Source: Halobacillus naozhouensis
GTDB taxonomy: Bacteria; Bacillota; Bacilli; Bacillales; Halobacillaceae
Length of the DNA stretch: 64,000 bases
Direction: 5' to 3'
NCBI RefSeq assembly: GCF_029714185.1
Contig: NZ_CP121671.1
Location: forward strand, 1,736,001 to 1,800,000
The notes under the pieces were generated by a model. That model was given only the letters and a program-made list of their open reading frames with translations, was not told the DNA's origin and made no database searches. How positions within the stretch are numbered: position 1 is the first letter of the stretch; every line of letters starts with the position of its first letter. The position numbers and the translations under genes are program-made. This document shows, in pieces, positions 15,496-24,055 of the stretch.

Positions 15496-15982
15496 TGTTT
15501 GTAAGAGAATTTGGGGAGTGAGAGTAATTAGAACGATTATAGTAAAACCAAAAAAGGCATTTTTTGCAATTTTAGGATTAATATATATGATCTTTCTGGC
15601 AATATCATTCTTTTCCGAGGTAGGCAATTTTTCAAGGTTAAGGACCCCCTTTTTTTTAGGGGATGGGCCCAATAACAATTACATCCCCTTTAGCACCATA
15701 TCAACCTATATCCTTAATTTTAATCATTATAATTTGAGTACGTGGCTTTTTAATATGTTTGGAAATGTATTGATATTTCTGCCTCTAGGAATTATAGCTC
15801 CAGTCCTTTTTAATAGTATGTATCGCTACAAACATATCATATATATTGCTGTATCAATAAGAGTTGTGATTGAGATATTACAATATCAAACTTCATTAGG
15901 TGTATTTGATATAGATGATCTAATTTTAAGTTTAACAGGGGGGATAATGGGGTTTTGTTTATATATGAAATTTCTTAAATAA
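15485..15982 (+). CDS. VanZ-family membrane protein
   Basis: The 165-residue protein follows the VanZ-like pattern: first membrane segment (FFAILGLIYMIFLAISFF), an extracytoplasmic part with NYIPFSTISTYIL, then NMFGNVLIFLPLGIIAPVLF and the late D-D motif GVFDIDDLILSLTGGIMG. VanZ proteins are membrane proteins of unclear mechanism, linked in some cases to teicoplanin resistance. ATG at 15485 overlaps the upstream gene; the first 15 residues are polar and the true start could be further in. A terminator at 16073 ends the unit. Confidence 0.8.
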   Translation: MSLDVCKRIWGVRVIRTIIVKPKKAFFAILGLIYMIFLAISFFSEVGNFSRLRTPFFLGDGPNNNYIPFSTISTYILNFNHYNLSTWLFNMFGNVLIFLPLGIIAPVLFNSMYRYKHIIYIAVSIRVVIEILQYQTSLGVFDIDDLILSLTGGIMGFCLYMKFLK

Positions 15983-16072
15983 TTGAGCTTTGTTTATAAG
16001 GGTGAGAACTTGCAACGGTTTCACTGAATTCGCAGATTATTGTTTTAGAACTACAAATGATTTCTTTACCCA

Positions 16073-16106
16073 ACAGGACCGACTAAACGGTCCTGTTAAT
16101 TTTTTT
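16073..16106 (+). terminator. Rho-independent terminator after the vanZ-like gene
   Basis: ACAGGACCG (16073-16081) pairs with CGGTCCTGT (16088-16096) around ACTAAA, followed by TAATTTTTTT. Confidence 0.88.
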
Positions 16107-16175
16107 AAAAAGATTGCAACTTTTTTAAATTATAATCGTCACTTTAATGCCGGAGATATTGTGGGGAGTTTAAAA

Positions 16176-16295
16176 ATGCATAAGATCAATCCATTAGAAC
16201 TCATTGAAGAAATTTATAAAAAGCATTATGTTTATTTAAGAAATTTCTTAATTGGATTAACGAAAAATGATGAGGTTGCGGATGACATTATTCAG
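16176..16295 (+). pseudogene. N-terminal fragment of an ECF sigma factor
   Basis: ATG at 16176 (GGGGAG 8 bases upstream) reads MHKINPLELIEEIYKKHYVY, LRNFLIGLTKNDEVADDIIQ, the start of sigma region 2 of extracytoplasmic-function sigma factors. It breaks off at 16295 exactly where region 2 should continue and fuses to the ribosome binding site region of the next gene. The frame stays open to 16355 by chance. Promoter recognition regions 2.4 and 4 are gone, so it is a truncated remnant, probably from a deletion joining two loci. Confidence 0.75.
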
Positions 16296-16320
16296 GGCGG
16301 CAGGAAAGGGGAGAGTGAAC

Positions 16321-16893
16321 ATGAAAACCGTAAAAGTACCTGTTTTTTTTCATGAATTGTTTGGTAAGCGAATTGCTCTGTTGGATCTGTGGCTCACGAT
16401 TTTGTTTTGTATAGGGATGACAGTTTTGCTATTAACTCTTACCTACTCCGATTGGCAGGATCTTGCCATTTGGCGAGTCGTTATACTTATCGTTTTCATT
16501 GTAGATATTACGGGCGGTGTGATTGCCAACTTTTCATTTTCGACCAATTTCCACTATAAAACAAATGCTCGAGGGCGGCTGGTTTTCATTGCGATTCATG
16601 TACAGCCCATTATTTTTGCCTGGTTGTTTGGTGGTTACTACGGGGCCAGCCTCATTGTATGGGGCTACACAATCATATCGGCACTTATTGTTAACGCCCT
16701 CATTCAATACCCAGGCCAACGTATGATTGGCGTGTTTTTAGCCGTTTCAGGTGTGAGTTTGCTTTTGTTGTTCGCGGATATCCCACAAATGTTAATGGCT
16801 ATTTTTTCTTTATATATGTTTAAGGTCATTTTCGGTTTTGCTGTTGACCATGATCTCAATAGGGAAGGAGTAGTGAGACATCTCCGTTCTTAA
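16321..16893 (+). CDS. membrane protein, unknown function
   Basis: The 190-residue protein has about six membrane segments from residue 20 onward and an N-terminal cytoplasmic tail. A charged loop (STNFHYKTNARGR) separates segments 2 and 3. ATG 16321 follows AAAGGGGAGAGTGAAC. No family recognised. The truncated sigma-factor fragment immediately upstream suggests that the deletion also removed this gene's natural neighbours. Regulation unknown. Confidence 0.6.
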   Translation: MKTVKVPVFFHELFGKRIALLDLWLTILFCIGMTVLLLTLTYSDWQDLAIWRVVILIVFIVDITGGVIANFSFSTNFHYKTNARGRLVFIAIHVQPIIFAWLFGGYYGASLIVWGYTIISALIVNALIQYPGQRMIGVFLAVSGVSLLLLFADIPQMLMAIFSLYMFKVIFGFAVDHDLNREGVVRHLRS

Positions 16894-16984
16894 ACTATTG
16901 AAATTGAAACTATATTGGTGATATTTACGTAACCATAATGTGGGGATGAAAATTTTCTATCTATTAATTGAAGAGGTGAGTGAG

Positions 16985-17182
16985 TTGAATCGAAATTGTC
17001 CAAAGTGTGAGGGCCATATGGTTGAATGTTATGTAGATCAAGGGGCGAAGGGAATTTTAGTTAAGAACTCTATTGGGGATAAGATATTTGGAAACAAGAA
17101 AAATACTCGAGTGAACCCCAATATCTGTAGCAATTGTGGTTTTGTTGAATGGTATGCAGAGGAACCCCAAAAGTTAAGATAA
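16985..17182 (+). CDS. small zinc-ribbon protein
   Basis: The 65-residue protein has two CxxC knuckles, NCPKCEGHM near the start and ICSNCGFVEWY near the end, that can bind one zinc ion. The middle is basic (KNSIGDKIFGNKKNTR). TTG at 16985 is chosen because AGAGGTG stands 6 bases upstream; the longer frame from 16940 adds a hydrophobic piece with no family support. Similar stand-alone zinc ribbons occur widely in Bacillaceae with no known role. Confidence 0.7.
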   Translation: MNRNCPKCEGHMVECYVDQGAKGILVKNSIGDKIFGNKKNTRVNPNICSNCGFVEWYAEEPQKLR

Positions 17183-17291
17183 AGCAAGTGATTGTAAGGG
17201 AGGTTGATTTCTTGAGTTCTGGAAACAGTCCAGGTATATATAGTTGCGGAGAATAAGCTTATCTGTAGATTTAGAGCAAAAGGAGAATTGG

Positions 17292-17459
17292 ATGTTTTTA
17301 ATCTTACTCATTATATTAGCTACTGTTCTAGGTTGCCTGATCATGATGGCTGGTCCCTATTTTGGAGGGATTATTGCATTTGGAATAATTGCTGGATGTC
17401 TAGTTAGGGCGTTGTATTATTTAAACGAGATCGCTACCAAATTAGGTAGCAATGAATGA
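17292..17459 (+). CDS. small membrane protein, unknown function
   Basis: The 55-residue protein has two adjacent membrane segments separated by MAGPYFGG and a polar C-terminal helix (NEIATKLGSNE). ATG at 17292 follows AGGAG by 6 bases. A separate 14-codon TTG frame (17213) with a good ribosome binding site sits just upstream and may be the broken N-terminus of a longer ancestor. Confidence 0.55.
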   Translation: MFLILLIILATVLGCLIMMAGPYFGGIIAFGIIAGCLVRALYYLNEIATKLGSNE

Positions 17460-17531
17460 AATACATACTGGAATATTGAGAGTCTAACTAACATTGAAAC
17501 AAAGGAAAATTGTGATTGCGTGGTGATTTGA

Positions 17532-17717
17532 TTGAGAAATTGGATGAATGGCTTGTATGCTGTTCTTTTAGGATTAGTGTCGATATTCACAGGGGAAATC
17601 GTTACATTTATTATGCTGGGGTTTATTTTGATAGCACTTCAAAACATCCATTCGACGTTAAAAGAACTGCTTCAAGTTAATAAACATAAAAGGAACAACG
17701 ATACTATTGATAAATAA
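17532..17717 (+). CDS. small membrane protein, unknown function
   Basis: The 61-residue protein has two membrane segments (about 7-22 and 24-41) and a basic C-terminal tail (VNKHKRNND). TTG start with a weak GGTGAT site. Its organisation (two segments plus a polar helix) is like that of the preceding gene, so the two may be distant paralogues. Confidence 0.5.
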   Translation: MRNWMNGLYAVLLGLVSIFTGEIVTFIMLGFILIALQNIHSTLKELLQVNKHKRNNDTIDK

Positions 17718-17829
17718 GGAACAAGGGGAGAGGTATGGTGGGTAAAAAAGGTTAAGTGACAATGATTTAGCTTGCCCTTTTATCTTTGCCATTCGGGTTT
17801 TTTGTCGCATTTTCTCTTGTGAATTTTTT

Positions 17830-18024
17830 TTGGACTTTGATCTCCCTGTATGGGTTCTTCTGTGGATTATTCCCATTGCATTAATTGCAGGTGTGGTTTT
17901 TAGACTTATAGAAGAAACCTTTAGAAAGTTGTTAGGCGAAAATAATAAAGACGTAAAGTTTAGCTATATATTTGTACTTGGGGTTGTTGTGGGGGGCGCA
18001 GTCTCATTCATTAGTATAGCTTAG
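17830..18024 (+). CDS. possible small membrane protein
   Basis: The 64-codon frame has two membrane segments separated by a charged loop (RLIEETFRKLLGENNKD). There is no ribosome binding site before the TTG at 17830, so it may be the tail of a broken gene. The segment composition is like the neighbouring small membrane proteins. Confidence 0.35.
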   Translation: MDFDLPVWVLLWIIPIALIAGVVFRLIEETFRKLLGENNKDVKFSYIFVLGVVVGGAVSFISIA

Positions 18025-18289
18025 TTTGTAGAGGGGTGAAAAAAAAGGAGAGTTTTTCATTGATTGTATTATGGCTGCTTTACTCTAATAAATACATTTA
18101 GACCTATGTTCATTTAAAGGGACACGGTTGCTGTTTGAGTGATCGGGTGCTTTCCTTGAATCAAAGTAAGCGTCAATTCTAATTAAATAGTCCAGATTGA
18201 AAAGAAGCAGCGGACCTTTTTACGGAAAAGGCGAGTTAGTGTAACTAGAAAAAAATCACCAAAATATTTTAATACTGGAGGTTTGAAAT

Positions 18290-18904
18290 ATGAAACGGAT
18301 GCCATTTGAACCACCAACAGAGTACTACGATGAACGAATTGAAACTATCGATGAAAAAATATGTGATTTAATAGAGCAAAGGAAGGATCTTTCTAATAAT
18401 AATCCAGGCTTTCCAAATAAGAAGCTCATCAATGCTTGGGCTAAAAGATATAACTTATTTGAAGATTTTTTAAATAGGTTATTTGTACATTTTTTAAACG
18501 AAGAGAATTTTAGACCTGTTATAGAACCTAAGGGATTTCTTAAAAATATCCCTATATTAAAATCATTTGAAAAAGATGATAGGTTTTACTCGGTAACATT
18601 TGTACGTCAATTCGAAAATGCCAGTGTCGTTCATTTTACCATTGATAGAGATGCTTCCGATGAAATGCCTGGAGGGCTTAGGGAACATACTTTTTTTGAA
18701 CTTTCCATAGCTGGAACAGGGGAAGATTATGATTGTCGAAACGAAGGAGGAGGAGGTTCTAACGGACATACATCATTCACATTTATTGTATCGCCGTCTT
18801 TACCCGACGACATTTCTGAGATTGTATTCGTGTTTAAAGAGTATAAAGCTTCATTCAAAGCAAAACCAACGGGGGTTGAATTTTTCATAAAAGTGGAAAA
18901 CTAA
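18290..18904 (+). CDS. conserved hypothetical protein
   Basis: The 204-residue soluble protein has an N-terminal helical part (RIETIDEKICDLIEQRKDL) and a C-terminal beta-rich domain with DYDCRNEGGGGSNGHTSF and PDDISEIVFVFKEY. ATG follows TGGAGG by 10 bases. I recall similar Bacillaceae proteins without a function. The lipoprotein at 28563 shares the style of its beta domain (glycine-rich turn, then a strand-rich tail), but homology is not shown. A palindromic repeat ends the gene. Confidence 0.6.
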   Translation: MKRMPFEPPTEYYDERIETIDEKICDLIEQRKDLSNNNPGFPNKKLINAWAKRYNLFEDFLNRLFVHFLNEENFRPVIEPKGFLKNIPILKSFEKDDRFYSVTFVRQFENASVVHFTIDRDASDEMPGGLREHTFFELSIAGTGEDYDCRNEGGGGSNGHTSFTFIVSPSLPDDISEIVFVFKEYKASFKAKPTGVEFFIKVEN

Positions 18905-18959
18905 TTACTTCTGCAGCAATAATATATTGCGTTATCCTGAAATCGATTGTCCTGCATAA

Positions 18960-18995
18960 GGGCGCATATCCGAAATAAGGATCTGCGCTTTTTTG
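18960..18995. repeat. palindromic intergenic repeat, copy 8 (GCGC type, terminator-like)
   Basis: GGGCGCATATCCGAAATAAG, GATCTGCGC, then TTTTTT. Arms GCGCA-ATCC/GGAT-TGCGC. The T-run suggests it terminates the 18290 gene. Confidence 0.7.
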
Positions 18996-19050
18996 CATGA
19001 AAAAGCCATATTATGAGTGAAAGGAAAAGGGAGGTTGATTTTCTAATTTA

Positions 19051-19081
19051 ATCAGTTAAACTGATAATATAATTAACTGAT
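19051..19081. promoter_or_regulatory. probable MarR operator
   Basis: A perfect 15-bp palindrome, ATCAGTTAAACTGAT (19051-19065), is followed by a second half-site TTAACTGAT (19073-19081), and the gene starts at 19088. MarR proteins bind such palindromes in their own promoters, so autoregulation is likely. Confidence 0.65.
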
Positions 19082-19087
19082 AAAGGG

Positions 19088-19531
19088 GTGGTGACTATTC
19101 TGTTCCTTAAAAAGTCATATGGTTTTTTGCTTGCGAAGGTGGAAGAGGAGATGGAATCACGATTTATAGAGAAACTCTCACCTTTGAAATTGACTGCCAG
19201 ACAATTTGGAGTTCTTCAATACCTGGAGGAGCACCCTCATTCTTCACAAAAACAAGTGGGTGAAGCTCTACAAATCGACCGTACAACAATGGTTTCACAT
19301 ATTGATTACCTTGAAGAAATACAATATGCTCAGCGAGTTAAGAATCCAAAGGATAGGAGATCCTTTGTGTTAAAGATCTCAAAACTAGGTCAAGAAAAGT
19401 TGAGATTAGGACGAAGCCATCTCGAAAACACTGAGATGGATGTCCTTTCAGGTCTTACTGATAAAGAACAAAAAGAGTTAAAATCTATTTTATTAAGAGT
19501 TTGGTCAACCATACAAGGGGAGGAAAAATGA
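19088..19531 (+). CDS. MarR-family transcriptional regulator
   Basis: The 147-residue winged-helix protein contains LTARQFGVLQYLEEHP, the recognition region QVGEALQIDRTTMVSHIDYLEE, and the wing with the family signature NPKDRRSFVLKISKLGQ. C-terminal helices form the dimer. GTG at 19088 directly follows AAAGGGGTG; its stop overlaps the ATG of the rhodanese gene (ATGA), so they form a two-gene operon. A palindromic operator lies just upstream, consistent with autorepression relieved by a small ligand. Confidence 0.9.
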   Translation: MVTILFLKKSYGFLLAKVEEEMESRFIEKLSPLKLTARQFGVLQYLEEHPHSSQKQVGEALQIDRTTMVSHIDYLEEIQYAQRVKNPKDRRSFVLKISKLGQEKLRLGRSHLENTEMDVLSGLTDKEQKELKSILLRVWSTIQGEEK

Positions 19532-19935
19532 TGGAGCGCATTGAGTACTTTAAAGCAAGATTGGAAGCAAACATCAGTCCAATGGAATATCGCAGGGCAA
19601 AGGAAGAAAATCCAGAGGGTTATTTGTTGGTAGATGTGAGAGTAGGGCCGGAAGAAATCAAGAAAGAGAAGTTAGAGGGAGCAATGGTCATCCCATTGAC
19701 TGAATTACAAGAAAGAATGTCGGAGCTACCTAAGAAAAAAACCATTATACTATATTGTTGGGACACCTGGTGCACACTTGCATCAAAAGCAGCTGTTCTG
19801 TTGCTGGAGAATGATTATGATGCAAAAGAACTTTATGGAGGATTAGCAGCGTGGAGAACGCTTGATTTTCCGACACTACCATTACCAGAAATAACCTCGT
19901 CATCCACTGAAAGAAGTTTAGATTGCGAATGTTAA
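19528..19935 (+). CDS. rhodanese-like domain protein
   Basis: The 135-residue single rhodanese domain has DVR near residue 38, the strand TIILYCWDTWCTLASKAA with the active-site cysteine, and LYGGLAAWRTL. Rhodaneses carry sulfur as a cysteine persulfide. The loop YCWDTWC has a second cysteine, and the C-terminus ends DCEC, which may matter for redox chemistry. ATG at 19528 overlaps the MarR stop, with GGGGAGG 4 bases before it (a second ATG follows at 19531). Control by the adjacent MarR protein is inferred. Confidence 0.85.
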   Translation: MMERIEYFKARLEANISPMEYRRAKEENPEGYLLVDVRVGPEEIKKEKLEGAMVIPLTELQERMSELPKKKTIILYCWDTWCTLASKAAVLLLENDYDAKELYGGLAAWRTLDFPTLPLPEITSSSTERSLDCEC

Positions 19936-20020
19936 CTGTTTGTCAGCAATCAAACCAATTGATTATCCAAACAAAAAGAAAAATCCTTACAATAACGATA
20001 TTGCTTAATAAGCTAAAGTG

Positions 20021-20052
20021 GCGCAATTCTTGATTAAGAATTGCGCTTTTTA
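20021..20052 (+). terminator. terminator of the marR-rhodanese operon (repeat copy 9)
   Basis: GCGCAATTCTT and AAGAATTGCGC form a perfect 11-bp stem around GATT and are followed by TTTTTATTTT. It has the same plan as the dispersed palindromic repeats. Confidence 0.85.
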
Positions 20053-20171
20053 TTTTATCTTAAGATAAAATTAGCAACTATATTTATAAAGAGGGTGTTT
20101 TCCAAAAATAGGGTAGTACACCGGTCACATTTCCTATAATATGAAAATAAAGGGGAAAAGGAGAGATCATT

Positions 20172-21044
20172 TTGAGATGGAAATCCTATTTATTAAGTGA
20201 AACTTTGAAACCCTTCTTTTTAATAGTTGGCATATTTTTAATTAGTATTTCACCTCTATTTATGTCGGTAGAAGGATTTGAATGGCCTGGATTTGAAACA
20301 ATTGGTAGCATCTTTGGGCAAATGATGCGCCCGGAGTCGCTAGTCTATATAAACCCAACCTCTGGGGTGGAAAGAAGTCTATTTACCATTATATTTAAGG
20401 CCTTTGCAAGTTCTTTGAGAGTATTGGGAATGGCTCTTATTGTTTCTTTCTTCTTTGCTCTTCTTGGAACGATTATTTTATGGCGTGCTCCGAAGAGGGT
20501 TTATAAAGTATGTTTATCATCATCTTCTTTCCTGCAAAGTATTCCAGATGTTGTTTTCGTCGTTGCCTCTCAGATGTTTCTTGTATGGTTATATTTTCGG
20601 ACAGGGACGACCTTTATAAAGCTTGCAGGAGCCGGTGAAGAAGAAGCTATTTTAGCACCTGCATTAGTTTTAGCAATCCTTCCAACGATGTATTTTCTCC
20701 AATCCATGCTGGAACTTGTTGAAGAGGAGAGGAAAGAGCCCTACTATGAACTTGCTACAAGCAAAGGACTAACCAAATCATTTATTTTGCTTAAACATAT
20801 TTTGCGGAACATGTTTGTTCGGCTTGCCTACCAAGCGAAATTCCTAATTAGCATTATGATAAGTAATTTACTCATCGTTGAATACCTTTTTGAGAATCTT
20901 GGGATGACTTCCTTTTTGCTTACTTATTCTCAACCACCTGTATTTTTTGTTACAGCTTTATTGTTCTTCGGACCTATCTATTTGTTTTTAAAAGTTATTG
21001 AACTGTCTTTGTACTTCTTCACAAGACAGGAGGTCTCTCTTTGA
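20172..21044 (+). CDS. ABC transporter permease, DppB/OppB-like
   Basis: The 290-residue protein has about six membrane segments. The permease EAA-like loop reads EPYYELATSKGLTKSFILLKHILRN near residues 190-214, the coupling site for the ATPase. Relatives import di- and oligopeptides or nickel. TTG at 20172 follows AAAAGGAGAGATCA. It overlaps the next permease gene by 4 bases. No binding protein or ATPase is adjacent, so the pair must share subunits encoded elsewhere or be a remnant of a larger operon. Confidence 0.8.
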   Translation: MRWKSYLLSETLKPFFLIVGIFLISISPLFMSVEGFEWPGFETIGSIFGQMMRPESLVYINPTSGVERSLFTIIFKAFASSLRVLGMALIVSFFFALLGTIILWRAPKRVYKVCLSSSSFLQSIPDVVFVVASQMFLVWLYFRTGTTFIKLAGAGEEEAILAPALVLAILPTMYFLQSMLELVEEERKEPYYELATSKGLTKSFILLKHILRNMFVRLAYQAKFLISIMISNLLIVEYLFENLGMTSFLLTYSQPPVFFVTALLFFGPIYLFLKVIELSLYFFTRQEVSL

Positions 21045-22063
21045 TTAAAAAATTAGGTAAACAGCCTTTGTTCCTTTTGGGGATTGGTTTTTTATTTCTC
21101 ATGTTAGCTGGTAGTTTTGTGCATGCAGTTTTTTTTGATTCCCATGTTCCTAAAACTCCATTTTTATATAACGATAATAATAAATTAGTGGGTGCACCAT
21201 TTGCTCCTTTTGACCATTCCATATTAGGCACAGATATGAATGGTAATCACTTGATTTATTACATTTTACAGGGGGCAAAGTTTACGATCTTAGGAGCCTT
21301 TTCTATAGGGATCATTAGTTTTACTCTTGCTTTCCTAATTGGGATTCCCCTTGGGTTCAGGTTTAAAAGGAGGTCTAAAATTGTAGAAAACACAATTTCC
21401 GTTTTATATTTCGTTCCTGCTTCCTTGATTGCTTACAATTTTCTCAGACCATTGTTATGGGAACCTATGTCTGGATTTCCAACAAGCCTCGCTTTTCGAT
21501 TAGGAGTAGAAATGTTGGTTCTCAGTATTTTATTGGTACCACCCGCAGCTATTCTCATAGCGAATGAGACAAGTGTTATTTTAAAGAGGGAATATGTCAC
21601 AACCAGTAAGGTTCTAGGGGGAAGACCATACCACCTGTATCGTCGTCATCTTATCCCCCATATCAAAGGGAACCTAGTTACAATATTTAAGAGACAAACC
21701 ATCCAAGCTATCCTTGTTATGAGCCACCTGGGTGTATTTGAACTCTTTTTTGGTGGAACTAATGTAGAGTACGGATTGGGCGCTGGTCCACCAACTCCAA
21801 TCACTTTTGAATGGGCATCCATGGTAGGCATGTACTATGATACATTGCAAACAAACGTTCAATGGTTAGTAGGTGTACCATTAGCTTTTCTGGTGTTATT
21901 TATCATTGCCTTGATGGGTATGAGTCGTGGCGTTAAGAATGTTATGAAGCTTGATGAGCGATCCGTTTACTTAAAGGAAAAAAGAGAGGTGGAAGGAACT
22001 GAGAGGACTTCAACAAATTTAGGAACAACGGATTTTATAATGGATAAAGATTCATCTAAATAA
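21041..22063 (+). CDS. ABC transporter permease, DppC/OppC-like
   Basis: The 340-residue protein has an N-terminal anchor (PLFLLGIGFLFLMLAG), then an extracytoplasmic segment ending in HSILGTDMNGNHL, the family hallmark (LGTDxxGxD-like), five more membrane segments and the coupling loop REYVTTSKVLGGRPYHLYRRHL. TTG at 21041 overlaps the upstream stop (TTGA). The C-terminal tail of about 45 residues is longer and more polar than usual. Forms a heterodimeric channel with the preceding protein. Confidence 0.82.
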   Translation: MIKKLGKQPLFLLGIGFLFLMLAGSFVHAVFFDSHVPKTPFLYNDNNKLVGAPFAPFDHSILGTDMNGNHLIYYILQGAKFTILGAFSIGIISFTLAFLIGIPLGFRFKRRSKIVENTISVLYFVPASLIAYNFLRPLLWEPMSGFPTSLAFRLGVEMLVLSILLVPPAAILIANETSVILKREYVTTSKVLGGRPYHLYRRHLIPHIKGNLVTIFKRQTIQAILVMSHLGVFELFFGGTNVEYGLGAGPPTPITFEWASMVGMYYDTLQTNVQWLVGVPLAFLVLFIIALMGMSRGVKNVMKLDERSVYLKEKREVEGTERTSTNLGTTDFIMDKDSSK

Positions 22064-22276
22064 AAGGATTTTAGTAAAAGTGTAAGTTTACTTTAAAAAG
22101 TAATCCATTTTGAGGTCACTCCGAGCTACGTGGAAAAATAGGACATAGATTTACATAATAAATGTCTGGAGTATCGCCAACGTTTTTAAGGAAACAGGCT
22201 CGATTGCTGAATAATCATATATGGAAAATATAGTTATTTATGTTAATGTTGAGGGAAGGAATCTTACGAAGATTAA

Positions 22277-22609
22277 TGGGCTGTCGGATTTTTAGCTGGA
22301 TTGTTTATCTATAAAAATTTTCACCCTAAACTTTTCCTTTTTATCTCTATCGTTGTCACGTGGGGTGCTATACCATATGGAGTAGAAATTGGGAAAAACC
22401 TAACTACATAATTATTCCTACACCATATAAAGGTAGTACCGATTTACTTTTTAGGTATAGCTTTAGAACCGTTTCAGACAGTCTTCCATCATCGGGATAT
22501 AGAAAGGGCGGTATATATGAGGAAGATAAAAACAATTTTTTTGACTAACACTATTGTAACCGGGTTGGTCGCTATATTTATTTCTAATTTTATTTATTTC
22601 AATCGTTAA
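22277..22609 (+). pseudogene. remnant of a small membrane protein
   Basis: One frame reads GFLAGLFIYKNFHPKLFLFI, VVTWGAIPYGVEIGKNLTT, stop (TAA 22409-22411), then VVPIYFLGIALEPF, FHHRDIERAVYMRK and IVTGLVAIFISNF before TAA at 22607. It lacks a start (a stop precedes it at 22274). A short tract from 22659 (ATAACTATTCCTATACCAAT) resembles the tract around the internal stop (ATAATTATTCCTACACCATA), as if a second decayed copy follows. Family not recognised. Confidence 0.55.
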
Positions 22610-22813
22610 CACATGGCTATCAATCCCAGTTGGGATACAGATTAGCTTTAACATAGCCACATAACTATTCCTATACCAATATAAAACGTATTTTCCATTA
22701 TTCTTTGCGCAATTTTTATACGCATTTAATCATCAATTTAACGAGTTGTTCGAGAATAAATTCCTCTAGCATTTAAAGAGCCCAAGTTCTCGACTAGGAC
22801 TCTGTTCTTGCCT

Positions 22814-23320
22814 TTACTTTTCATTTATTTTTAATATAAAAGCCTTTGAGATAGATCCAACAAATTCATCCCCATTATACCAAGTGGCAGACAATAAATA
22901 AAATTTTTTTGCGCCTCCTTCGTGGAGTGGGATTTTATTACCTTCGAGACTATGATCTTCTAGACTTGCACCTTGTAATTCCATTTCTTGAACAAAATAG
23001 CCCATTTTTGTTGGCTTTGGACCATCTACTTTAATTGATATATCTTTTCCTACTGTAACATTAGTGGGATGAAGATCATTTGTGATCTTAAGTAAATTAA
23101 CGTCCCCAACCTTTGCCGACTGTTCAGTGCAATTTTCTACCCAACATTCTTTTACCACTTTGGCTGTAATCTCTTTATCTCCTTGACTCAAGGTAATGTC
23201 GGGTTTTTCCTCATACTTTTCTTTCTCTTCATTTGTATTGGAACCATTTGAAGCATTAGGATCACTGGATTGACAAGCAGTTAAAAACAGAATAAGTAAT
23301 CCAAAGATCAGTTTTTTCAT
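22814..23320 (-). CDS. secreted lipoprotein, unknown function
   Basis: The 168-residue protein has a lipoprotein signal (MKKLIFGLLILFLTAC, lipobox LTAC with C16), a low-complexity linker rich in S, N and E (residues 17-45) and a beta-rich domain with CWVENCTEQ, which could form a disulfide. ATG follows GGAGAGTACATA. It is likely anchored on the outer face of the membrane. No family recognised. Divergent from and unrelated to its neighbours. Confidence 0.75.
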   Translation of the reverse strand: MKKLIFGLLILFLTACQSSDPNASNGSNTNEEKEKYEEKPDITLSQGDKEITAKVVKECWVENCTEQSAKVGDVNLLKITNDLHPTNVTVGKDISIKVDGPKPTKMGYFVQEMELQGASLEDHSLEGNKIPLHEGGAKKFYLLSATWYNGDEFVGSISKAFILKINEK

Positions 23321-23630
23321 TATGTACTCTCCTCATTGTATTTTAGTCAATTTACATCATAATACTTAGTGTCACAAACTTAAAGTTACTAAGACTAAGT
23401 AAGTTGAACTGGAAACTAGTTAATGGTGAGGTTATCAATGGCGCCCACGGAGCGAGTATAAATAGAACCGATGTATTAGGTCAATAAAACTAAGTATATA
23501 AGGGATATGCTGATAATCGCAATAATGAAGTGGATGTATATGGGAAGTTAAAAAGTTGGGTTTGGATCAAATAAAATCAAAATATTGTTATTCAGTTAGA
23601 GTGAAATCTGAACTTTTGAGGTGAAATTCA
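23321..23630. other. intergenic region with short coding-like fragments
   Basis: Fragments such as VNGEVINGAHGASINRTDVL (about 23420-23480) and ADNRNNEVDVYGKLKSW (about 23510-23560) stand between stops and look like decayed coding sequence. No assignment. Confidence 0.3.
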
Positions 23631-23810
23631 ATGGGATATATATTATTAACTGGTATTTTGGCAATTGCAGTATGCTTACTTACAATTAAGGGTTTCAAAA
23701 GAGAAAGCATTTTATTGAAAATATTCCACGTAGGGGCTTTAGTGGTGGGAGTTTTATTAGTAATATTAGCGATTATTGGAATAGTAGCCCTTGGGGAAAA
23801 CATAACTTAA
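23631..23810 (+). CDS. small membrane protein, unknown function
   Basis: The 59-residue protein has two membrane segments (about 3-17 and 31-54) separated by TIKGFKRESILLK. ATG follows GAGGTGAAATTCA. A terminator-like hairpin at 23875 follows. No family recognised. Confidence 0.6.
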   Translation: MGYILLTGILAIAVCLLTIKGFKRESILLKIFHVGALVVGVLLVILAIIGIVALGENIT

Positions 23811-23874
23811 CCAAAAAAAATCATATTACTTTTTCATTTGTAAACTTATGATAGCAGGTAATTAATTGAAACTA

Positions 23875-23905
23875 AAGTCAACAGGATAATGTTGGCTTTT
23901 TTATA
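23875..23905 (+). terminator. Rho-independent terminator
   Basis: AAGTCAACA pairs with TGTTGGCTT (one G-T pair) around GGATAA, then TTTTATATTTT. Confidence 0.7.
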
Positions 23906-24055
23906 TTTTAAATATGGAATAGGAGTAAATATAACTCCATTCAAGTCTTCTACATTAGGGACAGTTTGTGGAATATGCATTTTAAAGAAAGAAGAATCCC
24001 TGGATTCCATTTTGTGTTAAAATAGAACTCATATAACAGCCAAAGGAGTGGTGGT

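Noticed and set aside
15990..16175. Extended start for the ECF sigma fragment
   Set aside because: It would read through a strong Rho-independent terminator; a ribosome binding site precedes the later ATG.
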